Notes under the pieces: generated by a model
Told to the model about the DNA's origin: nothing
Databases searched by the model: none
Seen by the model: the letters and a program-made list of their open reading frames with translations, nothing else
Translations under genes and position numbers: made by a program
NCBI GenBank assembly: GCA_026874595.1
Contig: CM049315.1
Location: forward strand, 35,416,164-35,480,163
Direction: 5' to 3'
Length of the DNA stretch: 64,000 nucleotides
Origin: Sipunculus nudus
Lineage: Eukaryota > Annelida > Sipuncula > Golfingiida > Sipunculidae
Part shown: positions 49,420-60,774 of the stretch, piece by piece
How the letters are laid out: each line of letters starts with the position of its first letter
Position numbering within the stretch: the stretch's first letter is position 1

Positions 49420-50700
49420 ATAGATTTTATTTCAAAATATCAGTTCTCCGCTAGTACTCCGCTAAGTTCTCAAAGACTTGTTTCAACATGATTAGATTTA
49501 TAAATCTGACAGACTGCTGAGCGCTGAGATACACGAATTCCTTTTTAAGGGGATTTAAATTTGATTTCGAATACCTTTGCAACCGATTATGCTGGAAACT
49601 TGTATATATTTGGAGTTATTTGAAAAGGTGTAATTTTACACTTGGGCAAGCATATTTATGAAAAAGCAGCTTTTATATTTAATGGGTTATCGTAGTTTAG
49701 TGATATCCATGACTGTTCTATGTCAATTTTGATTGGTTGATATAGTGAAAAACTAGTGATATAGGTCAACCCGGTGTTAGTCACGGGACCTATTTATGTG
49801 GATTTTTTTAGAGTTGAAATCTTGGTGTCGATCTCAAAGCAACATTTTCTTGGTCTTTATTTTATTCTCAGTTTCAAGATCAAGAAGGAACTAGAAATTA
49901 AAATAGTATTATATATAGTATGCACTGTTTAATGTATACGGAATGGCTGACCCCCCCCCCCCCCCATTGTTTTATGTTATATTTCCTTAACAAAAGAACT
50001 TTTATACCAACACAGTGTGTATGTATGGCTGTTGATCAAGTAGCAATATAACATCCCCTAATTATGGAGTCAACTAACATTTTTTTTAACTTATACTCAG
50101 GTTTATAATGAGGTAAATAAAAGCTTGTACATACAGTGTCGAGGTCTGTATTACTTCTTTCCCTTTTATCCTGGATCCCATATCCAACTTCGGACCAAAT
50201 TTTCTTGCTATCTGATTGGGCACTCTTACTGCATCAAGAGTAAGAGCATCTTTACATAAAAAAATCAGTTTACAAATGATAATGTCAACTTGAAAAGAAG
50301 ATTAATAATTGCGTTGCACAATGCAGACGCAGCAGCTGGCCAAAACCCAGGCTCGGGTCTTTTCGACATTATCCTCTAGGAAACTGAATATTATACGCAT
50401 AAAACCGAAGAGGAGAGCCGGATAGGCGTCTCGCACCGTTTCTTCCCTACAGTTCGGAAGACTTATGACCAGATGTCAAGTCATCTGGCACTTTACGGCA
50501 TTTTTTATAACACTTCTAATGAAGCAGAGACTTGGGGATCTGTCTCTAGGACAAAAGGACAAATATTTAAAAAAAAAATATTTATTTGTTGGAGGTAATT
50601 GCCACCATTTTTAATGGTAGCTTAACTAAGTATATCTGCAGAATTCTGTTCGTGTTTCGGACTAGGTGGCAAGGCAGTAACACAGGCTCCTCTAAATTCA
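49420..50700. repeat. Duplication unit 2 non-coding part, paired with 10730-12300
   Basis: Ordered matches include 'ctatatagattttattt' (49418/10723), 'gacagactgctgagcgc' (49508/10808), 'ttccttaacaaaa' (49983/11758), 'agtagcaatataacatc' (50039/11814) and 'aattctgttcg...tttcggactag' (50642/12245). A poly-C run is at about 49951-49965. No gene is seen. Confidence 0.7.
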
Positions 50701-50715
50701 TATCCTTTCGTTAAC

Positions 50716-50936
50716 CAGGCCTTGGCATTACTACACCTGCGGGCCTCAGGTGTGTAATCCGTCCCATTGCTGGGACATACCACCTAAGAGCCCCGGAAGG
50801 TGCACTTGTTTTTTTGAGAGAAACACGGTCGTTGGGCTCAACCCGAGTGCCCGACCGTGAAAAATGCAACCGCCTCAGCTGAGAATCGAACTGACGACCT
50901 CTCGTATTTGGGTCCTGTGCTCTTCCTCGTAGCCAC
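50716..50936 (-). mobile_element. tRNA-derived SINE
   Basis: Minus strand: an A-box-like TGGCTACGAGGAAGAGCACA, then a B-box-like CAGTTCGATTCTCAGC about 40 bp on. After the tRNA head comes a body with a CACGGTCG ... CGACCGTG hairpin and 'gcggttgcatttttcac'. In unit 1 the same site (about 12310-12355) keeps only a tRNA-head fragment, so the SINE predates the duplication or was partly lost there. No product. Confidence 0.65.
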
Positions 50937-50979
50937 TTAACCGGTGTGAGGTTTGAACTAGTAAGAGTTGTGTATAAAG

Positions 50980-51430
50980 ATATAGGAGTTGAGCATCCCA
51001 AGCAACAAGAATTACGTCTGATGTATCAATTGTTAGACGTGTTAGCATATAATTCAGTACGACAGGCCTATGACCTTGTCGTTGGACCTTGTGATGACAA
51101 AATGGAAAAATTCTCCTTTTTTACAGAGGAGCCATATGTTGATGATGGAAGGTCTGTAATGAAACGTTTGACTTATAATGCGTCCAAAATCTGTGTAAAA
51201 ATGTGTGGTCTGTGACTTTGCCCTTTGACCTCATGACCCCCAAATCGACAAGTTTTTTTTCTTTAGTGGTGAGCCTTGTATAACTCAATTTCGGAAACCA
51301 AATGTCAAACCCACCTTGAGTTAACATCCGGAAACGAATTTGTGGACGGACGGACAGACAGACGGACGGGAAGACGGATAAACGGACAGACGTACAGGGT
51401 AATGACTATAGGGCACCCGCTTATTAAAGC
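50980..51430. repeat. Pearl-like repeat remnant with ACGG tail (unit 2)
   Basis: Core text 'cctatgaccttgtcg...tttgacctcatgacccccaaatcgac' is followed by 'ggacggacggacagacagac' at 51342-51361 and 'gtacagggtaatgactatagggcacccgc'. It is the paralogue of 12240-13000. Short frames at 50946-51215 and 51121-51327 fall inside it. Confidence 0.55.
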
Positions 51431-51514
51431 GGGACCTTAATTATGAGGTAGATACCTGCATTGTAGCTGCGGCTTAGTTGCATAGTAGTTGCGTAGTAGT
51501 GCATGCCTCCACAA

Positions 51515-51552
51515 TGTGTGTGTGTGTGTGTGTGTTGGGGGGGGGGGGGGTT
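51515..51552. repeat. (TG)n followed by poly-G
   Basis: TG dinucleotides are followed by a G run of about 16. Confidence 0.85.
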
Positions 51553-51763
51553 CCCAATTCACTCCTTCGGCCCAATTCCCCAGGATTCTTAGTGCATAAT
51601 GACTCTAAAGATGTCAATGTTCTTTGATTACGGTCCAGAATCTGAATCATGTGCCACATCAAAATTTATTCGACCCATTCCCGAAACGCTCTGAGAATGT
51701 TATGAGATTCCCTATATGATTTGCCTGAGTTATGTTGTGAACAAAACATAAACACACACTAAC

Positions 51764-53172
51764 CAGGGTTCATACACTACTTTTCCGACCCAATTTGAGT
51801 CCCTTTTAAGCACTTCTATTGGCTCACTTTAAGCACCTTTTTGAGGACTTTTTCGCCATTTTAAAACATACAAGCTTCTTAAGAAATACAAAATATGACG
51901 ACAACAAAAAAAAAAAAATAAAAATATGACATTATTCTTAAATGATTAACCTTTGGAAAGTCTGCAAAGTGCTCGTAAAATATTTGGTTACAAGATCCAG
52001 TGGCAATGTAAACCACTTGGCAATGTAAGCTCCTTAAAATAATTGCCCATTTTCAGATTAAGTTTTTCCACCAGAATAAACAGTTATACAGCATATCACT
52101 TAAACTTTGTTTCCTCTTGTTTATGTGTATTATTAGATTGATCAATAACACAGTACGTCACTTTAATTTCGGCTTCTCCAATTTGTGGCTATTTCAAGAT
52201 AAAGGTTATCCACAGGTATGACCAATAACACTGTGCATCACTTAACTACAGGTTGTTACATTAGTGTGTATATGTAGATTAAGTTATAACTGAGTATATT
52301 AACTCTGATCAAATCAAAATTTAAAGACTATTTCATGACTTTTACAGGACCTGTGGAAACAAATATGACCTTTTGATCAGTTTGACATGTTAATGTTACT
52401 GGTGTCAATGTGAATCTGGTGTTGCAGGTCGTCCTTGACCATTTACGTATGAAGAATGTAGCTCAATGAATACATTTTTGTTTATATATATATATATATA
52501 TATATACAATATGTATATAAAGAGTCATTATTTTAGCAGCTGTAATATGTTCTGTTGCTTGTGTTCACGAGGAGAAGTATACGCATGTGAATATTTAAAT
52601 TTTCCTCTCATTTGTAAAAACAATATTTGCATAGGCTTCGTGTTAACGATTTCTAATCATAAATACGATCACATGGAATTATTGAGTAAGAAAAACCTGT
52701 TAAATAGTCTTGCACAGTATCTTTTGTTTTAGAATTATATGTTTAATTGAAAACTTTTAAAGATTCTTTTAAATTAAAAGTAAAATTTAATATTTAACAA
52801 GCTTTCAAAACTGTCAATTATACAACTTTAGAAGACAGAGATCCAAACTGATAGACAGTAAAATCATGTATATGGTATAGAAATAAAAAAAAACAGTTTT
52901 ATTGGGGATAGTAAGAACTGCATTTACATCAATGTAAAGGGCACCTTAACTTCATTTGTAATTCCACCTTATCTGAAAGTTCACACATTTACACAGATTA
53001 TTTCAATTGCTTAATTTTTACTTATCACGTTTACTTCATGCGCTTCTTTTTATTATTCTGAGAATGTATTTTTTCAGCAACTTAAAAGGAAATTAAGCTC
53101 TTTTCAAGGGCTTGAAAAGCCCAAAATGTTTGTGCACATGTGAGCACCTTTAAAACACCCATGCGAACCCTG
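51764..53172. mobile_element. hAT-like non-autonomous element, CAGGGTTC ends
   Basis: The left end CAGGGTTCATACAC and the right end GCATGCGAACCCTG are inverted. The subterminal regions share 'ttttaagcac' / 'gtgctcac' style text, and the interior is non-coding with a (TA)n run at 52483-52506. Flanks ACTAAC and ACAAAC fit a 6-bp target duplication with one mismatch. The sister site in unit 1 (about 13150-13175, 'aaacactcgcgaacagggatgaacgcata') has no insertion, so the element arrived after the duplication or was absent from that copy. Confidence 0.8.
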
Positions 53173-53339
53173 ACAAACGGGGATTAAGGCATACCCGGAG
53201 ATCAAAGATCAGATTATGTTCAAAGTTTGCAGGTTGACAGGGATATTTGTGTACATGAATCATTGTTTTAATTTTGTGATCCCTTGATACATTTTTGTTT
53301 AAGGCCCTTAAGCACTTAGTTCGACGTTCAAGCTGTTGC

Positions 53340-53520
53340 ATTGTTGTCTCACGATGCAGCAGGGGTTGTAACACAGCATATTCGAGTATGGCTTTGTAAA
53401 ACAGCAGGTATAAGGAGCCAGTGGGCTGTAGCATTGCAGTTACTCGGACTAGAAGGCTTTAATACAGCAGATTTAGGGACTGGGTATAAGGAGTCGGCGA
53501 TAATGTAGCAGTTGATTGGA
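53340..53520. repeat. Short remnant of the cagcagg satellite (unit 2)
   Basis: About three units ('taaaacagcaggtataaggagccagtgggctgtagcattgcagttactcggactagaagg') sit at the position of the 1.8-kb palindromic array of unit 1. Only one orientation is present. Confidence 0.75.
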
Positions 53521-55199
53521 CTACTATTTTAAAGTTTTAATAGTTGAAAGTGAGAGAGACACATCTCTATATGACCTCATGGATATAGCATAAAGGGGCT
53601 CGTCCAGAATGACACCCAACTTTAGGGGAAAAGTCGTTTCAAGTAATTAAGTAATAACTGACATTTAGTTTTTTCCAAAAGTGTGACTCCTGATATAATT
53701 TGTGAGACACCAGAGTAACCTGCCGTATTTCTTAACTATAGGTGAACTGACCTATGAAGAAGCTACCTCTATGAAAAAGTATGCTGTAATAGGGCAAGGT
53801 GCAAAAGCGTCACCTAACCTCTGGTGCCTGAATGACCCAGGTTTAGGCCCAGCAGCCTAAGCATAGGCGGCTCATTTAGAGTCATTTTGATTTTGAGATG
53901 CTAAGGGACTAATCGACATAATTGAAAATCTTTTTTTAGTACCGGCCGTGATTGTTTTTATCATGCTCCCTGATCATCACTTTCAACTAATAGACTGGAA
54001 CTAGTAATAGCCACCATTCAAAACTCGGACAGACCGTACGAATAATTGGTGATCTATAACTTGAATTTCTGTGTTGTTCTATTTTATCTGTGAAAAAAAA
54101 TCCTATTAATTAACAACGTTCTGCAAGCAGTACGTTTTTAAGTGTCTGTGTGTGTGTTGGTGTTAGGGGATGAATTGGGGTTAATTTGGTACCCAATATT
54201 TTCCCATAGCAAAATGTTTACCTGACATTATGAAGAAACAATAAACCGGATTACGACTCTTCAAAATTGTGCGTTTTATTCATCTAAAAGTTAGGGAACA
54301 AAAGGTACTTTATCCCCATTCTTGAAAAGAGAGGTGGTCATTTCCCCACTGTGAAAAGGCCCATATGTAGTAGTTTTTTTTTTGGAATGAAGAAGACACG
54401 CTGAAAAACAAGTCAGACCCCAACTGGAGTAAAGAGATAAAAGTCACATATGATAGATGAATTTTTGTTTCCGTCATTCATGCCTGTTTCTCCATAGAAA
54501 TAAGATATATAGGAGTCACAGGACCCTACCTTAATCTCCAATTTCAGTGTTTCCAAAATGACGTGTTCCCGGATTGTTGACGGTTCGGCTACTGACCGAT
54601 CTTATACTCAGAAGATGACACCTATCGTGTGCATTGGAACGCTGTATGTTGAACCATGTTGAATACGGGTTGTTGCTTGCAGTATTTTAAGAAACTCAGC
54701 TCGAATGTGTGAAAGCTCTAAATTTAATTTGGTCTGCGTATCTGCGGCTGCCGGTTGCTCTATTATTACTGATACATCAGTTTGCTTTTGCCGATTACAT
54801 GAGCTATCAAGACTGGCCCAGTCAATGCATTGGCTAATATATCGCTGCTACCTCTGACAGAACGATCAAACTGGCTATCACTGTAACGCAACGCTTAAGA
54901 CAGGCACTCAGTATTTTATGTTAGCTTTAACAGCAAGAAATCGGTGCAATAAATCAAATTGTATTTACGCACTTAGTAGCAAACAAATTACGTTATATAC
55001 GCATTTAGTAGTAAAGATATATACAAACGCCCTTTAAGGGCTGAACAGTTCATAACTGGAGGAATATTCCATTAAAATGTTATGGATTTGTAAGATGTGA
55101 GGTGTTGTGGGTAGGCTGCTGTTATCTCGTGGTTCATGTGTTTCTAATCTAATATTTCACCAAATCCGGCAGTGAATTTGCTGGTATGTAAATTTGGGA

Positions 55200-56930
55200 G
55201 AATGAGTACTCCGTAGGGCTAGCCAATTCAAATATCACCCCAGGCATTCCACATTTGAACCAGTTTTCTCGGTTTCAACGTTAATTTTTAATGATTTTGC
55301 CTGAATGTAGAGCACATTTGCTTTAATTGGTTGGTGAATAAGAATTAACATTGTAACAGCACAGTTGTAATGTCAAATTGGATTTATCATCAATGGGACG
55401 AATATTTGCTTGACTTTGTACGGAAAAAGATTAGAAGTGTTACTTAATAAAGTGGTAAAGTCAGTTATAATCAGAATTATCACAATACTATTCAAAAATG
55501 CCTACACTTCCTGCACTGTTTCGTACTGAATGAGGTGAGGTTGAACACGAAATACAGATACTGGTGTAGATGTTTTCACCGGCCTGATTATGCGCGTGTA
55601 TTATATGTTAACTACCGCTTCCGTTATATTTAATTAAAGTTCAAGTTAACCGTCTTCCAAAGTAAGCCTTGCACTCGGCGACTGAGAGCAATAGTCTGAT
55701 TTTGTTACTTTAAAAATTTCTACGGTTTTACGGTTGATATTTTTTAAGAGCTACCAAGCAGTGATCGAAAACTTAAAATATACGTCATTACTTCCAGTTT
55801 CCTCGCGCAATACTTAAAGTTGGCAAATTAATCCTTAGAATCATAGAGATGGAATTATAAGAAAATCGGTTTATATATAAGGTCCCATTTAGATTTTCAC
55901 TAATTCTTATTACCAAATATGTGAATGTCCAATATATAATAGTGGTAACATTAAAGTGGTGATTTGATTCACAGATGTTATATAACAATTTACTGCATTG
56001 AATCTCACGTCCGGTCATTTGCCTATTTCTCCAGTTATTTGAGGTCCTGTTGTAACTTAATTTGGCCATGCGTTTTCTTAATCAGTCTATAAAGTATGCA
56101 GTCTTCTGCTCACATCTGGCTTAAGAGGTGACACACTTTGGTAATTCGTTAAAGGTGCCTGCCTTTTGAAAAGGAATTTATGTGATTTCTTGCTTCCTCT
56201 GTTTCATATTAATGATACAAGGGTAAGTTTGGTTGTGAAAAGTTCTAATTACCACCTTCACTAGGGATTTATGAACGTGTTTATCAGCATTATGTTTGTA
56301 CACTCATCAATATTGACAAACGGGAAAAACATGTAACCTAAGGTGGTAGGTTGCATACATGCGGAGGTAGAAAGGTCACATGTTGCAGAACGCCATTTGC
56401 ACACCTCTGGCTTGACTTGCTACCAGATTGCCATGTTGAATTTGTTTTGATTATTTTGGCGGGCACCCACATATTGTAACACATTGATATAAACAAAAGA
56501 AGCAGCCTGTGTCATGTGATATCCACGTTTTCTGGCCTATTTTTATAAAAGCTCCAAGGTTTTAGTTTATAAAGAAAGGTAGTTGATTTGGCAAAAGAAG
56601 CACTGTCCGAGCATCGTGCCCTCCTGTACTCCGAAGACTACTCTGCATCATGAAAATGACTCTCTGTAGTGTCTTCGCTATATATTACGTGTGAACAGAT
56701 TCTGCTCTAACAACCATGAATATTAATGCATGTGAACATATTATGCTGTGACATCAATGGTAGTTAATGTAAAGGTCGCTAAGATAATTAGAGCCACATG
56801 GCGTGCAAGTGTAAGGAATACAAATTAACGACTATTTATGCTGTGAATCAGTACTATATGGTTTTGTAAACCAGAATGTTGCTTACTTCAGATGACACTA
56901 CTCACATATCAAACGTTTTTGAGATGAGAT
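55200..56930. other. Non-coding, partly shared with unit 1
   Basis: Homology with unit 1 continues to about 56150 (unit 1 about 17520) and then stops. A 93-residue minus-strand frame (55788-56069) has no unit-1 counterpart and no known motif. No gene is called. Confidence 0.45.
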
Positions 56931-56934
56931 TGCG

Positions 56935-58290
56935 AAGCAACCATTGGCGCTGCCGGCCCCGCAACCGTTTGATCCTGAAGAGGAAGTAAGTAGTGTTGAT
57001 CGAAATGGCAGCATTGAGTTTCCAGTAATACCTCGACGCTTCGGGAGTCAGTAATGAAGCTCAAAAGAAGACCATGTTGCTCCATTTAGCTGGCTCAAGA
57101 GTGCCAGAAATGTATAAGACTTTACCTGAACTTTACCAAAATCTTAACCAAGATGCTGAGGCGTCAGATGTATACCAGAGAACGCTTCTTAAATTAGATG
57201 CCCGTTTCAACCCACAAAGGAACGTGCCCTATGAAAGACATGTATTCAGACAAGCAGTTAAAAAGACAATGGTGAACTATAGATCGTCGTTCTAGTGCAC
57301 ACCTAGGTACACGCAGGGGTGGATTTTTGCGCAGGAATGAAACTTAGTAGGTGTAAAGTCGGATAGTTACTCCCAATCAGATTCATACACGGTTTGAATT
57401 CTGTAATTTTTGCCTATCCAGAATTCATATATTGCTCTGCTAGACACAAAGTTTGTGTTAATGTCATAAATATGGACAAATTAGCAGCAGCATGAAAATA
57501 GCGTACAAACACTATATGTCCTGAGGAAAAGTCAAAGGTCAGATGTGTTACAGAAAATGAACTGGCACAAGTAGATGATACATCTACCACCTCAGATGAT
57601 GATAACTCTAGCGTCGACAATGTGTTTGCAATTGAGAATGACAGCGAACGTATTCCACATATGTTTTGGTCCACACAGTACAACTGTACATATGTTAACT
57701 GACTCTGGCGTCAGTGTCAATATGATTGGAGAGCAGGACTGGATCAAACTACACTCACACTACACGCTTAATAAAGCAATAAGAACAACCATGCCTTTTA
57801 GTAGGACGCCCCCTTTAGAATAGGTGGGATCATTTCAGTCAAATGTCCAAGTTCAAAGTTACCAGAGGTCAGTGCACAAATATCGACAGTGCTTTGAAGG
57901 TTTAGGAAAATTGAAACATTTCAAACTAAAGATACACATTAATCCATATATCCAACCAGTGGTTCAACCAGCACGGCCATTTAGCTTACGCAAAGTTGTG
58001 GACAAGGGTGTCGCCACTTGCTGTTGTTTTCAAGCGAAATACCAACGAAATTCGAATATGTGTGGATATACGAAATGCAAATAAAACTGTTATGCGTTAG
58101 TGATATTCTATCCCCGCAATTCATGAGATCCTGCAGGAACTGGATGGAGCCCAGAATTTCAGTAAGTTGGATCTCTGTAGGGGATACCGTTAAATTGAAC
58201 CTGATGAAGAGTGACGTGACATCATAAAGGAATGTTTAGGATCAAGGTCCTTATGTTTCGCATTTCAAGTGCCCTGAAGCATATCACATC
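56935..58290 (+). pseudogene. Ty3/Gypsy-type retroelement fragment (gag-pro-RT)
   Basis: In order on the plus strand: a gag N-terminal motif (near 56945-56985), a gag segment (57074-57295) of the Ty3/Gypsy type that includes PYERHVFRQA, a retropepsin-like site with TDSG (about 57690-57715), and the start of the reverse-transcriptase region (about 57880-58200). These lie in different frames with stops and gaps. No LTRs or integrase are visible, so it is an old truncated copy. It has no counterpart at the matching place in unit 1. Confidence 0.75.
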
Positions 58291-58504
58291 TTTAGTATCA
58301 GAAGATCAGCCACTAACAAATTTAATACTGGGGAGGTTGTTCAAATTTACAGAAAAGAAAATCTGTGAAAATTAGAGCGGAATTTCGTCAAAGATTTCTT
58401 GGTGTTTCCTAATCCACTACTACTTCATCCAAGACACCAAGCAGACTCGTGTATGTCTTTGTACAAACATACACATTTATGGCTACTTATCATTTTTTTC
58501 TTGC

Positions 58505-60420
58505 TTATCAGTTTATTTTTATTTTGCATTGAAGCAGAGGGACATAACGGCCTTCAAGGGCTACCTGGCCTTCGAACGTAACGAGTTATACTGGTGTAAC
58601 ATGGAGAAAGCGTAATTCTCAAAATGGACGCCACCTTCTGTGCGCTCCTTCTCCTCGCATGCTTCACACAGATCATAATCAGGACAAAACCTGAAAAAAA
58701 AATTGAAGAACAACTCCCTCTGAGTACAAAACAGATAAAACAAGTGGCCCATGGGCCTTGACGATCAGTTAAACAATGGGTAAAATGAATTCCACAGTGT
58801 GCAAAATCATGCATTTTGCCAATAGACCTTCCATTTATGTTACATTACTTAATTCGACATCGAACTGGTACCAGTTGTGTCCATCTAACTAAAAGAGTGC
58901 AAACATCATGTTCTGTCACACAGCTCTCAGAATACAGGTCAAAGTGACATTATTTCAGAATTTCCCAGAATTTTTGACAGGAACTTCCTTAATCAAATTT
59001 AAAGTTTCTAGGTCCAACTGTATCCATTCATGCTAATATGTCCTACTGCTGCTCAAATCATGTTGTTTCATTTATCTTCCAGAATATAGGTCACTATGAA
59101 CTAATTTCAAGTTACCAAGGAGATTTGCCTAGCACTTCCCTGGATGTAAGTTTCTGGGTTAAACGGTTACGTTAGTGCTCTACGAACAGCCAGACCGCTT
59201 CGTCTCAGAAATAGAGAAAAAATGCGTAAAATACTCGACAAAATACAGGTAGGGCCGCCAGTCTGTAGTTACTGATAAAACACTACATGATCAATATGCA
59301 TACAAAGAATCATGTCAATCAATTATGAGCCCCATAGCTCTGAGGATATGGGTCAGAGAGACCTTATTTCCTGTTTCCTAGAGGATTTTTCATAGCCCTC
59401 CAAGGATGTCAAGTTAGAAGATTCTAGATTCAATGGTTCCGATTTGTGTCCTGTCAACGGACAACCGCTTTATTTGAATCTCAAAAATAGAGAAGAAAAA
59501 TGCGTCAAATTCGAGAAAATACAGTCGGTGCCACCAGTCTGCAAGAACTGATGAAACACTCCATTGACAAAAGGCATTCAAAGAATCATGGCGTAAATGC
59601 TTTGGTTATTCAGTTACTGGAACTTTTGTATCAAATTTTTAATTATTGGGGGGGGGGGGCACGAGCCTGATAGTACTGATGAAACATTCCATGATCAAAA
59701 GGCATACATACAATTAGAGCGATGAATGCTTTGGTACATGGTAATTCAGATACCGGATCTTTTGTATCAAATTTTTAATTAATCTTGGGGTACTTACGCG
59801 CACCATAGGTTGAAGGATTGGGGTAACAGAGACCTAATTCAGGTTTCCTAGAAGATTTTTTATTGACATTCCAAGATGTTTATTCAGATATTTCTAGGTC
59901 CAGTGATTACGATTTGTAAATTGCTAACGGACATATGGGCGGAAGGCCGTACGATCGGCCAGAAGGACGATGGGCAAAGAGTGATTTCAGTCAGCTCAGC
60001 TAAAAATGGTAATACATATTTTCTTAGTGTAGAAAGAAGCGTGGTGATAAGAAAACCCATAAAGGATATTAATGAATAAATTGATATTATTTTGCTTTCG
60101 TGATGTTTTGGTAAATATTCATAGGCATTATTGTATTTTACACATTACATGACCATAGTTGAAACACTGGTACACTTCTTCCAGTTGAGGCATAGTTTAG
60201 GTGCATATCTGATATGTGACACTCTATGCTTGTATACAAAAATATATCAAGAGCACGACCTTTAGAAGTTTACGCATAGAAATAAGAACAGAAAGAAGGA
60301 GAGAATACTTGGACCTGATAAACTCACGAGCATCTGAGTGGTCGGTCTCGCTGCCCGGGTCTGACAGGTACTTCTTACATCATTAGCTGCAGGTTAACTT
60401 GTCTAGATAATCAATCGGGG
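58505..60420 (-). pseudogene. Broken copy of the last two exons of the RING-ZZ gene
   Basis: Exon 5 copy: up to 58690, keeps FCPDYDLCEACEEKERTE with acceptor CAG, but a 1-bp deletion after 'cgttcgaaggccagg' brings in TAG and destroys the C-terminal tail. Exon 4 copy: 60328-60420, reads TGCAGCTAATGATGTAAG where the intact gene has the CSRCC codons, so it has in-frame stops. Its acceptor AG is changed to AC. Exons 1-3 are not duplicated here. The intron between the two exons is enlarged by a pearl-like element. Confidence 0.88.
58736..60004. mobile_element. Second pearl/HINE-like element
   Basis: The head CAAGTGGCCCATGGGCC and tail 'gtcagctcagctaaaa' match the ends of 31146-33127. The core has diverged 'aggtca...gacct(t)atttc(ag)gtttcc' units and the sister intron (26232-26590) shows an empty site between 'cagata' and 'aacatttt'. 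A poly-G run lies at about 59647-59658. Confidence 0.75.
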
Positions 60421-60774
60421 GTAATAAATTAGAATGATTCCTTGAATGTGATATCTTAGAATCCGAATCAGCTCTTTTAGCTGACCTATTAAAGTTGTAA
60501 CCAGACAGGAGGCCTGCGTGACTTTACTTGTACAAGGCATATATACCAGACGTTCAATGCACAATAACCTATATTTTTTTCCCGAAGTCCTTAAAAAAAA
60601 CAAAAAAGATTTAACATGCACATATGGGAATTAAAATAAAAAGGGTTGGCAAGATAAACGCATTAACGTCTCTCAGATAAAACGTGTTTCATCAAGTAAG
60701 ACAGACGGACAAAATAATAGAGCAACGAAGGCTCTTGTTGATTTTATTGGTTACCATTGCCATACCTTACTTTA

